Assembly: GCA_001579985.1 (NCBI GenBank)
Contig: LRSR01011479.1
Location: forward strand, 1 to 29,256
DNA length: 29,256 nucleotides
Direction: 5' to 3'
Origin: Hypsibius dujardini
Lineage: Eukaryota; Tardigrada; Eutardigrada; Parachela; Hypsibiidae
Shown: one piece after another, positions 20,368-29,256 of the stretch
Layout of the letters: each line of letters opens with the position of its first letter
Numbering within the stretch: position 1 is the stretch's first letter
The notes under the pieces: generated by a model
The model's input: the letters and a program-made list of their open reading frames with translations, nothing else
Databases searched by the model: none
Told to the model about the DNA's origin: nothing
Program-made: the position numbers and the translations under genes

Positions 20368-21065
20368 CTAGTAGAACTGGATGTGGTGTGATGTTTGCTG
20401 TTCACGGATGTATCCCTGATATGTTGAGCTTTTTCAGCGTCCAGCGGATTTAATGGCAGCGGTGGAGACGTTGTTATTGGCCGCAGTGGTGGCCCCTCCG
20501 ATACGGAAACTGTGCAATCCATAGGCGTGACCGTCAGAATAATGTGACAAAATGATGCGCAGAGTCCGGCCAAACTCAAACGAAATGAGTGGACTGCCGG
20601 AATCGGTGACAAAAAATGAATAAGTTCAGCGGGAAAATTTGTTTCGAGAAGGAATATATTTTTGCACGGAGGCCAAAGGGCACACAGACCGGCCTGTGGA
20701 TGAAATTTCGATAAGATTGTCAGAACCACTCTAGTTAGTTTTGCTGTGCCGGAGTCGTAAAGTGACTTCATTGGCGCGCAGCTGGACGTCGTTAACGCAT
20801 AGTGTGTGGTCGAGATCGGTCAAGGGAGACCGATGAGTAGATTTTTCACACTTGCGAAATAGACTTTAGCTGTAAAGATGGAGAGGCCGTCCCCAAATAA
20901 AGTGGCAATGAAAAAAACTATCTCGAATGGTGAAATGTTTATGTGAGTAAATCCCCGAAGAGATCGAAATGAAATAAAAAAATTTCAACCCCGTTTTATA
21001 GGTATTTCGAGTAGAAACGGAGATATTATTATGTATGAAAGTAGAAATTGCAAATTGTGACATTG
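20368..21065 (-). pseudogene. Tyrosine recombinase of DIRS copy 2
   Basis: The N-terminal core-binding helix is seen in SVSTRNTYKTGLKFFYF, then GDGLSIFTAKVYFASVKNLL, then LRLRHSKTN with the beta-hairpin lysine. The catalytic box reads HSFRIGGATTAA, and the end reads AGR-stop-KSSTYQGYIRE. The stop (TGA, 20434-20436) stands exactly where the family has Trp, so a TGG to TGA transition explains it. Further breaks (a TGA after LLIGLP, a TAG after HSKTN) lie upstream. The final codon before TAG at 20368 ends the domain at the expected place. Confidence 0.82.
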
Positions 21066-22648
21066 TCAAAAGTATTTTTCATACTGAATTTTAAGGTCTG
21101 AAAAAATGTCCGGTACAATTTCCGATTTGGGAGAAGCAAAAGGAATTGCGCGGAAAAACGTTTCCATCTGAAAGCGTGATAAAGAATCAGCTAAAAAATT
21201 TTTGACGCCTGAGATGTGTTTGAGCGAGATTACAAAATTTCCCGTTGCACATGCAGCTGTGATATTGCGCATGACGTGACGTATGAGACGGTTCGACGAG
21301 CCAAGGCATTCCCACGCCCGGACTAGGCTTTCGTTATCGCAATGAAATAAGATCCGTCGCGTTCGGAACCGATTAGACCAGATGATGCACACCATGTGGA
21401 TGGGTAATAATTCCGAAAGTTCGATAGAGAGACAAGCGGAGAGAATCCAAGGTGGCCAGGCACATTGAAACCAACTGCCATTAAAGTAGCCGCCGGTACC
21501 AATGGTGAAAGATGAGTCTGTATACAGATGAGTGACAAGGGGGGACTCCCAGTCAGGCCGGAGAAAAGAGGCCGTTCCATTCCACTGCGGCAGGAATGTT
21601 CTCCACCATTCGAGATTGAGACGAAAGTCTTCGTCAAGACCGATAGGTTGAGACCGGGCAGACTGACTTTTCGGAGTGATTAACATACGGCATATAAACA
21701 GACGGCCAGAGGGTACGCATTTGGCCGCAAATTGCTGTGAGCCAATGAGGCTCTGCAGCTCAAAGCGTCTACACGTATCAAGAGAAACGAAGCTATCAAG
21801 CTTCGCAATAATTTCTTGTAATTTCTTCTCGGGTAGGCTGAGTGTTTGGCTTATAGAGTCCAATTAGATTCCGAGGAAAGGTAAACATTTACATGGGGCG
21901 TCGCCTTTCTCAAAAGCAATGGGCACACCCAGCTCCGCACACAAAGATAAAAAGCGGTCGACAACAAATTAACAAGCCGCTGGCTCAGGGCCGGTAATAA
22001 AAAGATCTACGAAATGCTAGATGGACTGGAGTAATGTGACATCAGCGATAATCCAATGTAATGCGTAGGATATCTGGCAGAAAAGAAAAGGGCTTGATTT
22101 CCCTCCAAATGGTAGAACGAAATCAAAAATAGTATAGATGGTCCACTTGATATCCTAATAGATGCCAGTCTTCGGGGCGAACTGCTATTAAGCGAAAGGC
22201 GTGCTTGATGTCCTGTTTGGACATCATAGCGCCGACGCTGGCACGGATAAGGAGACGGACTGCATCATCAACACAACAGAATTGGAGGGAATAGGAATCG
22301 GGACAGGTCGAGTCATTGACACCGTCGCCTGTGGGGCGAGATAGATCGAGAATGACTCGATGTGACCCATTCTTTTTTGCGCGAACACCAAGAGATGAGA
22401 CAATGACATTTTGGAAAGGAGGGGCGGTAAAAGGACCAACGCTACTATTGAGTGAAATCTCTTTATGAATGCTGGATAGTAAAATATCATGATGTAGCCG
22501 TGCTGAAGCGGAATTCGGAGTAAATCGGGGATAGTTTTCCCCACAAAAACCGATGTTGGCTCCATTTCGCAAGAAATCCAAAAGTTTGTTCACAAAAGCC
22601 CGATCGGGATGACCGCTCAAGTAACGCTCAAAAATGTCGGGTTTTAAA
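21066..22648 (-). pseudogene. Reverse transcriptase and RNase H of DIRS copy 2
   Basis: RT blocks in order are NGANIGFCGENYPRFTP, RVILDLSRPTGDGVND, SKQDIKHAFRLIAV and LPFGGKSSPFLFCQISYALH. The palm motif reads HFVDLFIT, so the second YxDD aspartate is Leu, and three stops (TAG, TAA, TAA) lie between 21860 and 22080. RNase H is open from 21863 to 21066 with the acidic residues in YTDSSFTIGTGGYF, ELSELL and HCDNESLVRAW and the NFLADSLSR signature. Known role: cDNA synthesis and RNA strand removal. RT is dead as read; RNase H looks intact. Confidence 0.85.
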
Positions 22649-22660
22649 ATTGTCTTGGTG

Positions 22661-23971
22661 TTAGAAGGGATTGCGGGATTCAATGACAGAGAGCTTGTTT
22701 TTAATTGTGTGATTGAACTGGCCGTGGATGGCAACTCGTGCGGGCAAGCAGGAATAACAGATGTGTTTGTTATTCCAGCGGCAGGGGGGCTCACATTTTC
22801 CCAGATTAAAATTGTGACAGATCTCGCCGCCACCAGTGCGCCCGGGAAAGGACTGAGAGTTAAAGTCGACACGGTTACGGCGGCAGAAACGGTAATTGTG
22901 GGTGTCGGTACCATTACAATTGTAGCAGCGACTGGTTCCACCAACAGAAGCAGTTCCACCCTGAGATTTGGACGATGGTTTAATGGTGCACTCGTACAAC
23001 AGGCTGAGGATTTGATCGGACCAAATGGAGATGTCGTCCGGACGGACCGCGGCGCGCAGACGATGCAAAGCGTCATAGGTGACCCACTGAGAGAGCGGTA
23101 ATCTTTCAGCCAATTGGGCTACGACATTCAAGTAGTTCAGGAGAGGGATGCGGAGGAAATCGTAGTGGTGGCTGCGGTGAGCGATGAAGACTTAAAACCC
23201 ACGGGTCCACTGAGCGAATGATGTTACAACCTCCCGATTTTTTGAGTCGGATGTCGTTCCCGTTTTGGTACTAGAGAGAGAGAAAGATTTCCCGGTAGTA
23301 AATCCGTGATGTCAATGTCGACGGAGTGATCGGCCAACTGTTCGGTAATTCGAGTCGGCACGGGTGGGAGACTGTGGGACTGGGAACTGGGAGTAGAAGT
23401 CCAGCGGTGATGGTTAATCGGTATGGGAGACCGGCGACGCGGTGATTGAGACCGACGTCGAGGGTGTGGGTTTGACCGTGTATTGGCGGTAAAGTACCCC
23501 AGTCGATCGAAAACATCGTCGCGTCTTTGACGGTTAGGTCGGTCTATCGGCTCGTGCTGACGTGAAGCGGATCGAGAACGGGGAGGAGGGGCTGCATGGA
23601 GCTGACGTGACAATTCAGCGTCCAGACGAAGCTGGATGCTAGTGGAGAGGCGAGTCGCTTTTTTCTGTTCGTGAAGGAGCTGTTCTAGAACAGAGCGGGC
23701 TTGCGTCTTTTGTCGCTTTGACTGAGGACGAGACGGTCGTTTTTTTCCGACTTCGTCAATTCGTTTGGTGGTCTTAGGTGTTTGCTGTACCGGAAGAATA
23801 AGATTGCCGGACGAACGAGTACACATTGCCGGGCGGCGGAGGCGTGGGAGTCATGGTCGAGCTCGCCCGGACGATGGCGGAAAGTGTTCCTTTTTCATTC
23901 GAAGAGACATCGGACAGGCTGGAAGAGGATAGCGAACGGGGCATGGTTCGATGAATTGTTCGGTGAAACAC
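22661..23971 (-). pseudogene. Gag of DIRS copy 2
   Basis: An ATG at 23971 opens a Ser-rich stretch (MPRSLSSSSLSDVSS), which changes frame near 23800 into a long basic, Arg/Ser-rich segment (23826-23224). After another break at about 23200 the core reads LRIPLLNYLNVVAQLAERL and ends with two Cys/His clusters: CYNCNGTDTHNYRFC, and CHNFNLGKCEPPC followed by HICYSC. Such CCHC and CCCH clusters are typical of DIRS-type gag proteins that bind the RNA. The RT frame starts where gag ends. Confidence 0.75.
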
Positions 23972-25006
23972 TCAACTCAACAAACTCACAACTCACAACT
24001 TGAACATTCAGAATGAAAATGTGTCCGACTGAGACTCTGCCGACGCAGGCTGCAGCTGACCATCAGAAGAGGATCATACACAGGGAGACCATGCTCCAAT
24101 TGAGCGCCGCAGAAAGTCGTTAATCCCACCGACCGCCGCCCACTCGCCCAAAAGCTCGCGGCACAATTAACTCCAACTATTGTCATAATTTACACTTATG
24201 CACCGCTTGTGATGAGTCCGCCCCGGATGAGCCACATTCCGCACGGACAAAACTGGCGGAAATGGCAAGAGCCAGTAGGCAAATCATTTTAATGTTTCAG
24301 CACCAGAAACGCAGTCGCACCAGGCCAGACAAAAGAAGTTGTGGATATCGGGAAGGTGATGTGTGAACCAACGGCTAAACAGTTTTTGATAATAGAAATT
24401 CCCAATTCAGTTTGATTTGCTTGCCATTGCAACTTGACGCAGCGTAGACGCGACCATTGACTGTATTATGAGACCCATTATCAGCGATGTTCCTTTATCA
24501 TTCCAATTGATTTGCTCTCTTAGGGGTAACGCTAGTTATTACTCGATAAAAGCCAAACAGCGAAACATATTGACCAGCACAGCCCGTTAATATCATCATA
24601 ATCATCCACACGCGGGGTCGGTGTTCTCTGTGCCATGCAATTGCGTAAAAAAACACAGGTAATGTGAACGATTGAGATTTGAAGAAGTATTACTGAGTTT
24701 CCCCCCCCCCCCTGAGTTTTTGTTCAAGCATGTGTTGTTTTGAGCGCAATTAGATTTACTTGTAAGCACAGCATGTAGCCGTAACATGCGACAAACCATA
24801 AAATGCGGCAATTCGGTTTCCTTTTTAATGAGACGAGTTTACGTATCGAGAAAATATCACATCAAAAACTCATTTCGGTTTATCATTTTATCTTGAATTC
24901 TTGATGATGTTTTCGTTGCGCATTCGTGTAGAAATTAGTTGAAATGTACGGTTGTTTTGTCTGTCCTTTGCAGTCACGGATAGCGTTGATAAGATCACCT
25001 TTGTTT
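23972..25006. other. Stretch between DIRS copy 2 and the phosphatase 3' end
   Basis: No gene is supported. A run of 12 C lies at 24701-24712. The first part should hold the DIRS 5' end, which I could not delimit, and the last 150 bases the phosphatase 3' UTR, where I see no perfect AATAAA. Confidence 0.4.
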
Positions 25007-28000
25007 TTAATTGGGAGGCGGTTTGTTGCAAGTGCTGAGCCATTCGTCGTCCGTCATGAAGTATTTTCCGGTCAAGCTGAGCAGTTGATCGATCGGGCAG
25101 AAAGTGGCGCATTGCGGGTGCTTCATCACAATTGCTTGGGCATCACGTGACTCCTCTGGTCTGATAAATTGCCGTGATGATTAAGCGACAAGACAACGAT
25201 TGAGGAAAGAATTCGCATGCACTCACTTGTTGTTTTTTAAGGAGATGCGGACGGTGTTGTTTTGGAACAGCTCGAAAATAAGACAAGCCTAAAAAAAATG
25301 AGGATTTATGATGCTACATGGTTAGACCACTTAATGACAATTAATTGTCATCTTGACTCCACTCACTCATAATCATAGGAGAGACGTGTCGAGAGAGAAA
25401 TATTTTTCACTAAATTCTTCGTTACTCACCGCATAGTTTGGGCTTCCAACTAGTCCGTGATTGTCGTTCTCAAAGTCGTATAGTTCGAGGGTGGCCAATA
25501 AAGCAGCAATGTTCACTTCGTGCTGAAACAGCATCACGTGGTTCATCTTGCAAAACGCTGGGCAACATGGAATTGAATTTACCGCAAAGCGCTAATCTTA
25601 CTCAGAATGTCGAGGGCTTCTACGTTTGCCTTGGCTGAGAGCAGGGCTCGTTTAGGGTCCCCACTAGTCAGATCCAGGACCCCTTCTGTAAAAGGTGGGC
25701 TAAAGGGGCGCAACGCAATTCTTTCCAAAATTGAATTTCAAATTCGATCAATCATTCCTGATCATAAAGAAGCTTGTAGGTGTGTCGCGGTCTAATGTTT
25801 CAGGTTCCCCAAGGATTTCAAAATATTTTCATAAATTCCAATTTTTCAACCGTATTTGGACCGTTCGTGATTGGTTTTAGCTCCCGTTTGCAGTTATAAA
25901 TAACGAGCTTATGCTGGACTCCAACAATACGATATTCAATCATTTTATGCAAAAACTGAAGTGTTATAAAATATTTTGGCATCAGGGGGCCCTTGGAAAA
26001 TACGCTCCTCCCACACCTTGAGAAGTATTGAAATGAGCAGGAACGATAGGCCGGTGTTTACATTCAATTATGACAAAATGCGTTTTTTCCTTTGCTCCTC
26101 CTTGGCATATGCCCCTCTGGACCCTAAATGTAAGTTCAAATTCCTGTATGTCTAACTACGCATACACCATCAACGTCATAAACTTTTAAATCAAGCGCCG
26201 TTCTTAATTGACGTCAGGGGGTAGTATGCACGGATTCCCTTAACAGTCTTGCAATAATTACTACTCCTAGGAGCTTTAAAGCCCACACGCAAATGAGGTA
26301 GGGATTTACAGTAAGTCGAGCCTTCTAATATCGCCCCCCCACGCTGTAAAAGAGCTCCTCCATGAGCCCCGCCCCCTCTAGTATTTGTTATTCTCTTACA
26401 GCAGAATAGACTTGGATCCTGACATCACCACTACCGGTTGTGCCGTTGGCTCTCAACGCGAGGGTCTCCATGATTTGTTTCAGCATTGGTCCGCCATGAA
26501 TTCGCCGTCGAAGTCGCTGTTGTGGGTCGCTCCGTCGTCCACCGATGCTAAGGCGCAGGCTTGCCGCTGCTAGCGTTTGAAGATCCAACAAGACCTCGGG
26601 TGTGGCCCAAGTGGGCATGGGGAAGCCGTGCTGCGACTGGCAAAATAGGATGTCGTTGAAACGGAAAAATGCCATAGGAAAGTCGGCAGCAGGGATGCCC
26701 GTCACGTTGTGGAAGAAGTGCTGCTGCTCCTGCATACGAAATCAAGGACTAGAATAATTCATCGCCAATATTTTGTAGGCTCTTTCCATCAAGGACCCGT
26801 ACCGACCCAACGCGGACCGAATCTTAAATGGGTGATGACTTGGTGTCACCCTGTGTTGTACATAAACCTAAAAGTTTGAAAAGTTACCTAGTGTTTAATT
26901 TTAGACTTAATTACGGTTAAATAAAATGCCTCCCAATCTCTCCAATATTAAATCAAATCTACCCTGGCCTATTGGAATAAATGAAAGTACTAATTGACTA
27001 CCGTGCTGAAAGTTCTCTAGCAAGTATTCATAGATTAATATACTCACCGTATACGGTGACCGTTTGTTCACCTTTTTACATGAGGAACTAAAAAGATGAC
27101 CAGCTGCTTTGTTAATCAATATAAAACGGTATTTAAGATGGTAAGTGTAACCGTTATTTAAAATGATGTTTTTCGGGAGGGATGATGGCAGTATGCTTCA
27201 TTCAATTCCCTACCGTCCAGCCGAGTTCGTCCACCAACGATTGGGGAAATTTATCCAGAATATCAAACAGCGGACACGGTCCAATTCGGAACAGCGCGTC
27301 CCGCCACCCGATCCGTGAGAATATGGGGATCGGCTGCCAGATGTCACTTAGACTGTCGTTGCTGCGCCAGCGACCGCTACGGTCCACAGCGGGCGGAAAG
27401 AAACCGGCCGAGTTGGCAGCCGCACTTCTTAGAGTCCTCGCCAGGCCGGATGACTGCACGTAAATCTGAAAGGAGACAGAAACGACATCTCGGAGTACTG
27501 CACACACAATCACTCGGAGTTTTGCACGGCAGCCTTTACTCTGCAAGTGAAACGTTAAAAAGATTCAAGAGTGCTTCAAATTCGACGGAGGAGCTGGAGT
27601 TTACTAACTCGGAGCATTATTTCAAGTGCCGAATTCAGAATCACTTCGAACTGTTTTTGTTTATTTAAAATTGTGTTGGATCCTTTTGGCTTTAGCAATT
27701 TTCCATTCAAAATTTAATTTGGAGGTGATTGGTATCAGCCAAAAAAGTCTGAGGTCAGAGGGGGTGAAGCTGTAGACCAAAACTGGATAGCTTATCGGTC
27801 CGTTTGGAAAGATATCCCGAGCTCCGCCCCCTGATTTCCGAAAACTATTTGGGTGATGCCAATCGACTCAAAATTGAATTTTGAATATAATCGTGTTAAA
27901 ATAATTGTTTTTAATTGTCGGGGTGAGGCCCTCACCCCGACAAATTCAAATCATCAGGAAAAGTTAGCCGAGTCTATATTCTATTTCGAAAAAATAGATT

Positions 28001-28469
28001 TATCTCCTTTACTCGCCCTCTGGCCGTACCATGAGGAGTCCCGGCGCCGACCTGCAAGGACTCTATAAACGACCCCCTGCCCTTACCTGAGACAACGAAA
28101 CGTCTTTAAGGAGTAAGGCAAATCGTTTTCGGAGAAACTGCCCCAAGCTGTAATGTTGTTCAACTCCGCGGCTGGTCAACTGACCGAGCCCCTCGGGCCA
28201 GATGCTGACACTATGCGGGTCTGTCGAATATGTTCCCATAGCCGTCCGGTCACCGTGGCGATAGACCTTGAATACAGACGCAGCTATACGTTAACATATG
28301 TGGCACGACAAAGTTGTCTCTAAATCTAGATCGTACTCACCACAATCGCCATCTTCAGGTCCTTCACTGCGTCTAAACCAAACGGCTCGTCAGTCCGGTG
28401 CACGACTCGTGCGCCGACAACGCTGGAGAGCAGGACGAGCAGCCATGCCGCTTTTCCGGCGATGTGCAT
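25007..28469 (-). CDS. Secreted histidine acid phosphatase, seven exons, 399 aa
   Basis: Exons: 28469-28341, 28266-28087, 27465-27214, 26729-26400, 25522-25430, 25288-25227 and 25160-25007 (TAA). All introns are GT-AG; the first five are phase 0 and the last phase 2. Residues 1-20 are a signal peptide (MHIAGKAAWLLVLLSSVVGA). The nucleophile motif is VYRHGDRTA (His47), a second arginine sits in LARTLRSA (Arg113), WQPIPIF and CPLFDIL follow in family order, and FCQSQHGFPMPTWAT and GGPMLKQI lie in exon 4. Sequons are NDS, NVT, NGT and NNT. Cysteines in CPLF, FCQS, YAACL, QCATFCPI and STCN fit the family disulfides. There is no C-terminal membrane anchor, so it should be secreted or luminal, hydrolysing phosphomonoesters at acid pH. 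Oddity: the catalytic His-Asp pair is His298-Glu299. Exon 4 has an orphan relative at 7672-7996. Confidence 0.93.
27705..27886. repeat. Small diverged foldback in phosphatase intron 2
   Basis: The left arm starts ATTCAAAATTTAATTTGG and the right arm, reverse-complemented, starts ATTCAAAATTCAATTTTG. The arms stay alignable, at roughly two thirds identity, to a centre near 27795. Its stem GATTGGCATCACCC and GGGGGCGGAGCTCGGG resembles the inner stem of the 713-bp foldback at 3332-4044 (TTTGTCATCAGC, GAGGGCGGAGCTATGGG), so the two are the same repeat family. Confidence 0.6.
27915..27943. repeat. 29-bp perfect palindrome, 14-bp arms
   Basis: TTGTCGGGGTGAGG, one central base, then its exact complement. 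It is in phosphatase intron 2 close to the foldback. It would form a very stable hairpin in RNA or single-stranded DNA. Confidence 0.85.
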
Positions 28470-28527
28470 TCTGCTTGGTATCCAAAAAGTCCAGGTTGTG
28501 AAGAGCAACACTGTTGATGCTGACAGT

Positions 28528-28981
28528 AAACTGGATATGAAGATTGTACAGCCCAAACAGGGCATCCACGCCTTAGCTCTCTGCCTGAGCCGTGAAATTG
28601 CAGATGTTGTTTCGTCTCGTCTGGGCGCAGTCGAAAAACGCAGTCCCGCCCACGTATGTACTATACGTCGGGTTAACGACCGAGGGTATAGACAAGACTG
28701 ATGGCCAGTCTGTGATGCAGATGACTACCTCACACACACATCGTGATGAGCGTGCGATATACGGTACGGTAGCTGCGCGAGTGCATACTTGCTGAAGTGA
28801 ATACAGGCATGAGTACGACGAAATGACTTTCCTTGAAACACACGCTCTGCAATTTCTAGTCAACGCTCGCGTCACGCGTGGCGCCGCAATATCGAACCCT
28901 TTAACACCAAACTGGATATGAAGATTGTACAGCCTAAACAGAGCATCCACGCCTTAGCTCTCTGCCTGAGCCGTGAAATTG
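28528..28981. repeat. 73-bp direct repeat next to the phosphatase start
   Basis: Copies at 28528-28600 and 28909-28981 differ at two positions (GCCC/GCCT and CAGG/CAGA). They begin AAACTGGATATGAAG and end CGTGAAATTG. The proximal copy starts 59 bases upstream of the phosphatase ATG and may lie in its 5' UTR or promoter. The distal copy is 381 bases further upstream. Confidence 0.9.
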
Positions 28982-29256
28982 AAGTATGAGGTAGGGGCCC
29001 TGGAATGGGCCATTTGACGTTCACGTACCCTGGATTAGATCACCCTCCAAACAAAGCTTCCAAACAATTTTTGGCCACCGCCAAAGTCTTACGCGATAGA
29101 GAATAATTGATAACCCCAGTGGAACGACTATTAGATGTGAAGAAAAGTTCTGGGAACATGATTAGAGAAACGAAATAAAAAGATCCATTGGACTGTTGGA
29201 AAAAGCTCACTACAGAGGTCGCTGACTATGCAGTGACTCATCAGTCTTCAGTCAAC
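28601..29256. other. Upstream region of the phosphatase, no other gene seen
   Basis: Apart from the distal copy of the 73-bp repeat I see no exon or transposon end. A short CACACACACA tract is near 28731. Confidence 0.4.

Larger units (their letters stand above)
20368..23971 (-). mobile_element. Decayed DIRS-type retrotransposon, copy 2
   Basis: Read on the minus strand the order is gag with zinc-knuckle-type cysteines, reverse transcriptase, RNase H and tyrosine recombinase. It is more complete than copy 1: RNase H is intact in one frame, gag and RT have long open stretches. Several point stops and frame changes inactivate it. Typical DIRS terminal repeats were not identified, so the limits are those of coding traces. 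Same orientation as copy 1. Confidence 0.85.

Noticed and set aside
22634-23101. A 155-codon plus-strand frame with many Val/Ala/Thr residues
   Set aside because: It is antisense to the gag zinc-cluster region of DIRS copy 2, whose motifs are much more specific.
20368-23971. Alternative genetic code, suggested by several in-frame stops (TGA at a Trp position, TAG in other frames)
   Set aside because: The intact phosphatase uses TGG for Trp, ends in TAA and has no internal stop. The stops occur only in decayed mobile elements and remnants, as expected for mutation.
25651-26128. Possible MITE in phosphatase intron 4 with TTTAGGGTCC at both ends in inverted orientation
   Set aside because: Only about 10 bases match, no target duplication is visible, and the flanks add little; chance is possible.
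1-29256. tRNA, rRNA and CRISPR
   Set aside because: I saw no TTCGANTCC-type T-arm with a matching acceptor stem, no rRNA-like block and no regular repeat-spacer array. A covariance-model scan would be needed to exclude tRNAs fully.

Overview
The window looks like nuclear DNA of a protostome invertebrate. It has short coding exons bounded by canonical GT/AG sites, introns from about 65 bp to 1.3 kb, a gustatory-receptor-like family, and many eukaryotic transposons (DIRS-type, maT/mariner-type, hAT-type, pogo-type). I saw no prokaryotic operons, ribosome binding sites or CRISPR. An ecdysozoan is likely; a tardigrade is only a guess.

Layout. Positions 1-6709 hold two tandem minus-strand genes for related multi-pass membrane proteins, probably gustatory-receptor-like. 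The first is cut by the window edge. The second I assemble from three exons (3167-6709). It has two one-base frame breaks, each in a CCC run, and its last intron is almost entirely a 713-bp foldback. Between the two genes, a 487-bp hAT-type MITE with an exact 8-bp target duplication splits an exon-like reading frame. Positions 6980-9500 hold a duplicated segment flanking a CTGT microsatellite, an orphan decayed exon of an acid phosphatase, and another MITE. Positions 9.5-12.3 kb hold two unrecognised small multi-exon genes and an inverted satellite array. Positions 12.7-24.0 kb are a transposon cluster: pogo-like remnants, two decayed DIRS-type tyrosine-recombinase retrotransposons in the same orientation (13770-16758 and 20368-23971), and between them a complete-length maT-like DNA transposon (18816-20105) with TA duplications and long terminal repeats.

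The best gene is a seven-exon secreted histidine acid phosphatase on the minus strand (25007-28469, 399 aa). Every intron is GT-AG and the frame is open throughout. It has a signal peptide, the RHGDR nucleophile motif, several N-glycosylation sequons and the expected cysteines. The usual catalytic His-Asp pair reads His-Glu. Its second intron carries a smaller, diverged relative of the foldback found in the receptor gene. A 73-bp sequence next to its start is duplicated 380 bp upstream.

Functionally, the two receptors and the phosphatase are the host genes I can name. The rest is mobile DNA, repeats, or short genes I do not recognise. I found no tRNA or rRNA gene. All exon models are hand-derived from frame continuity and splice consensus, with no transcript support.
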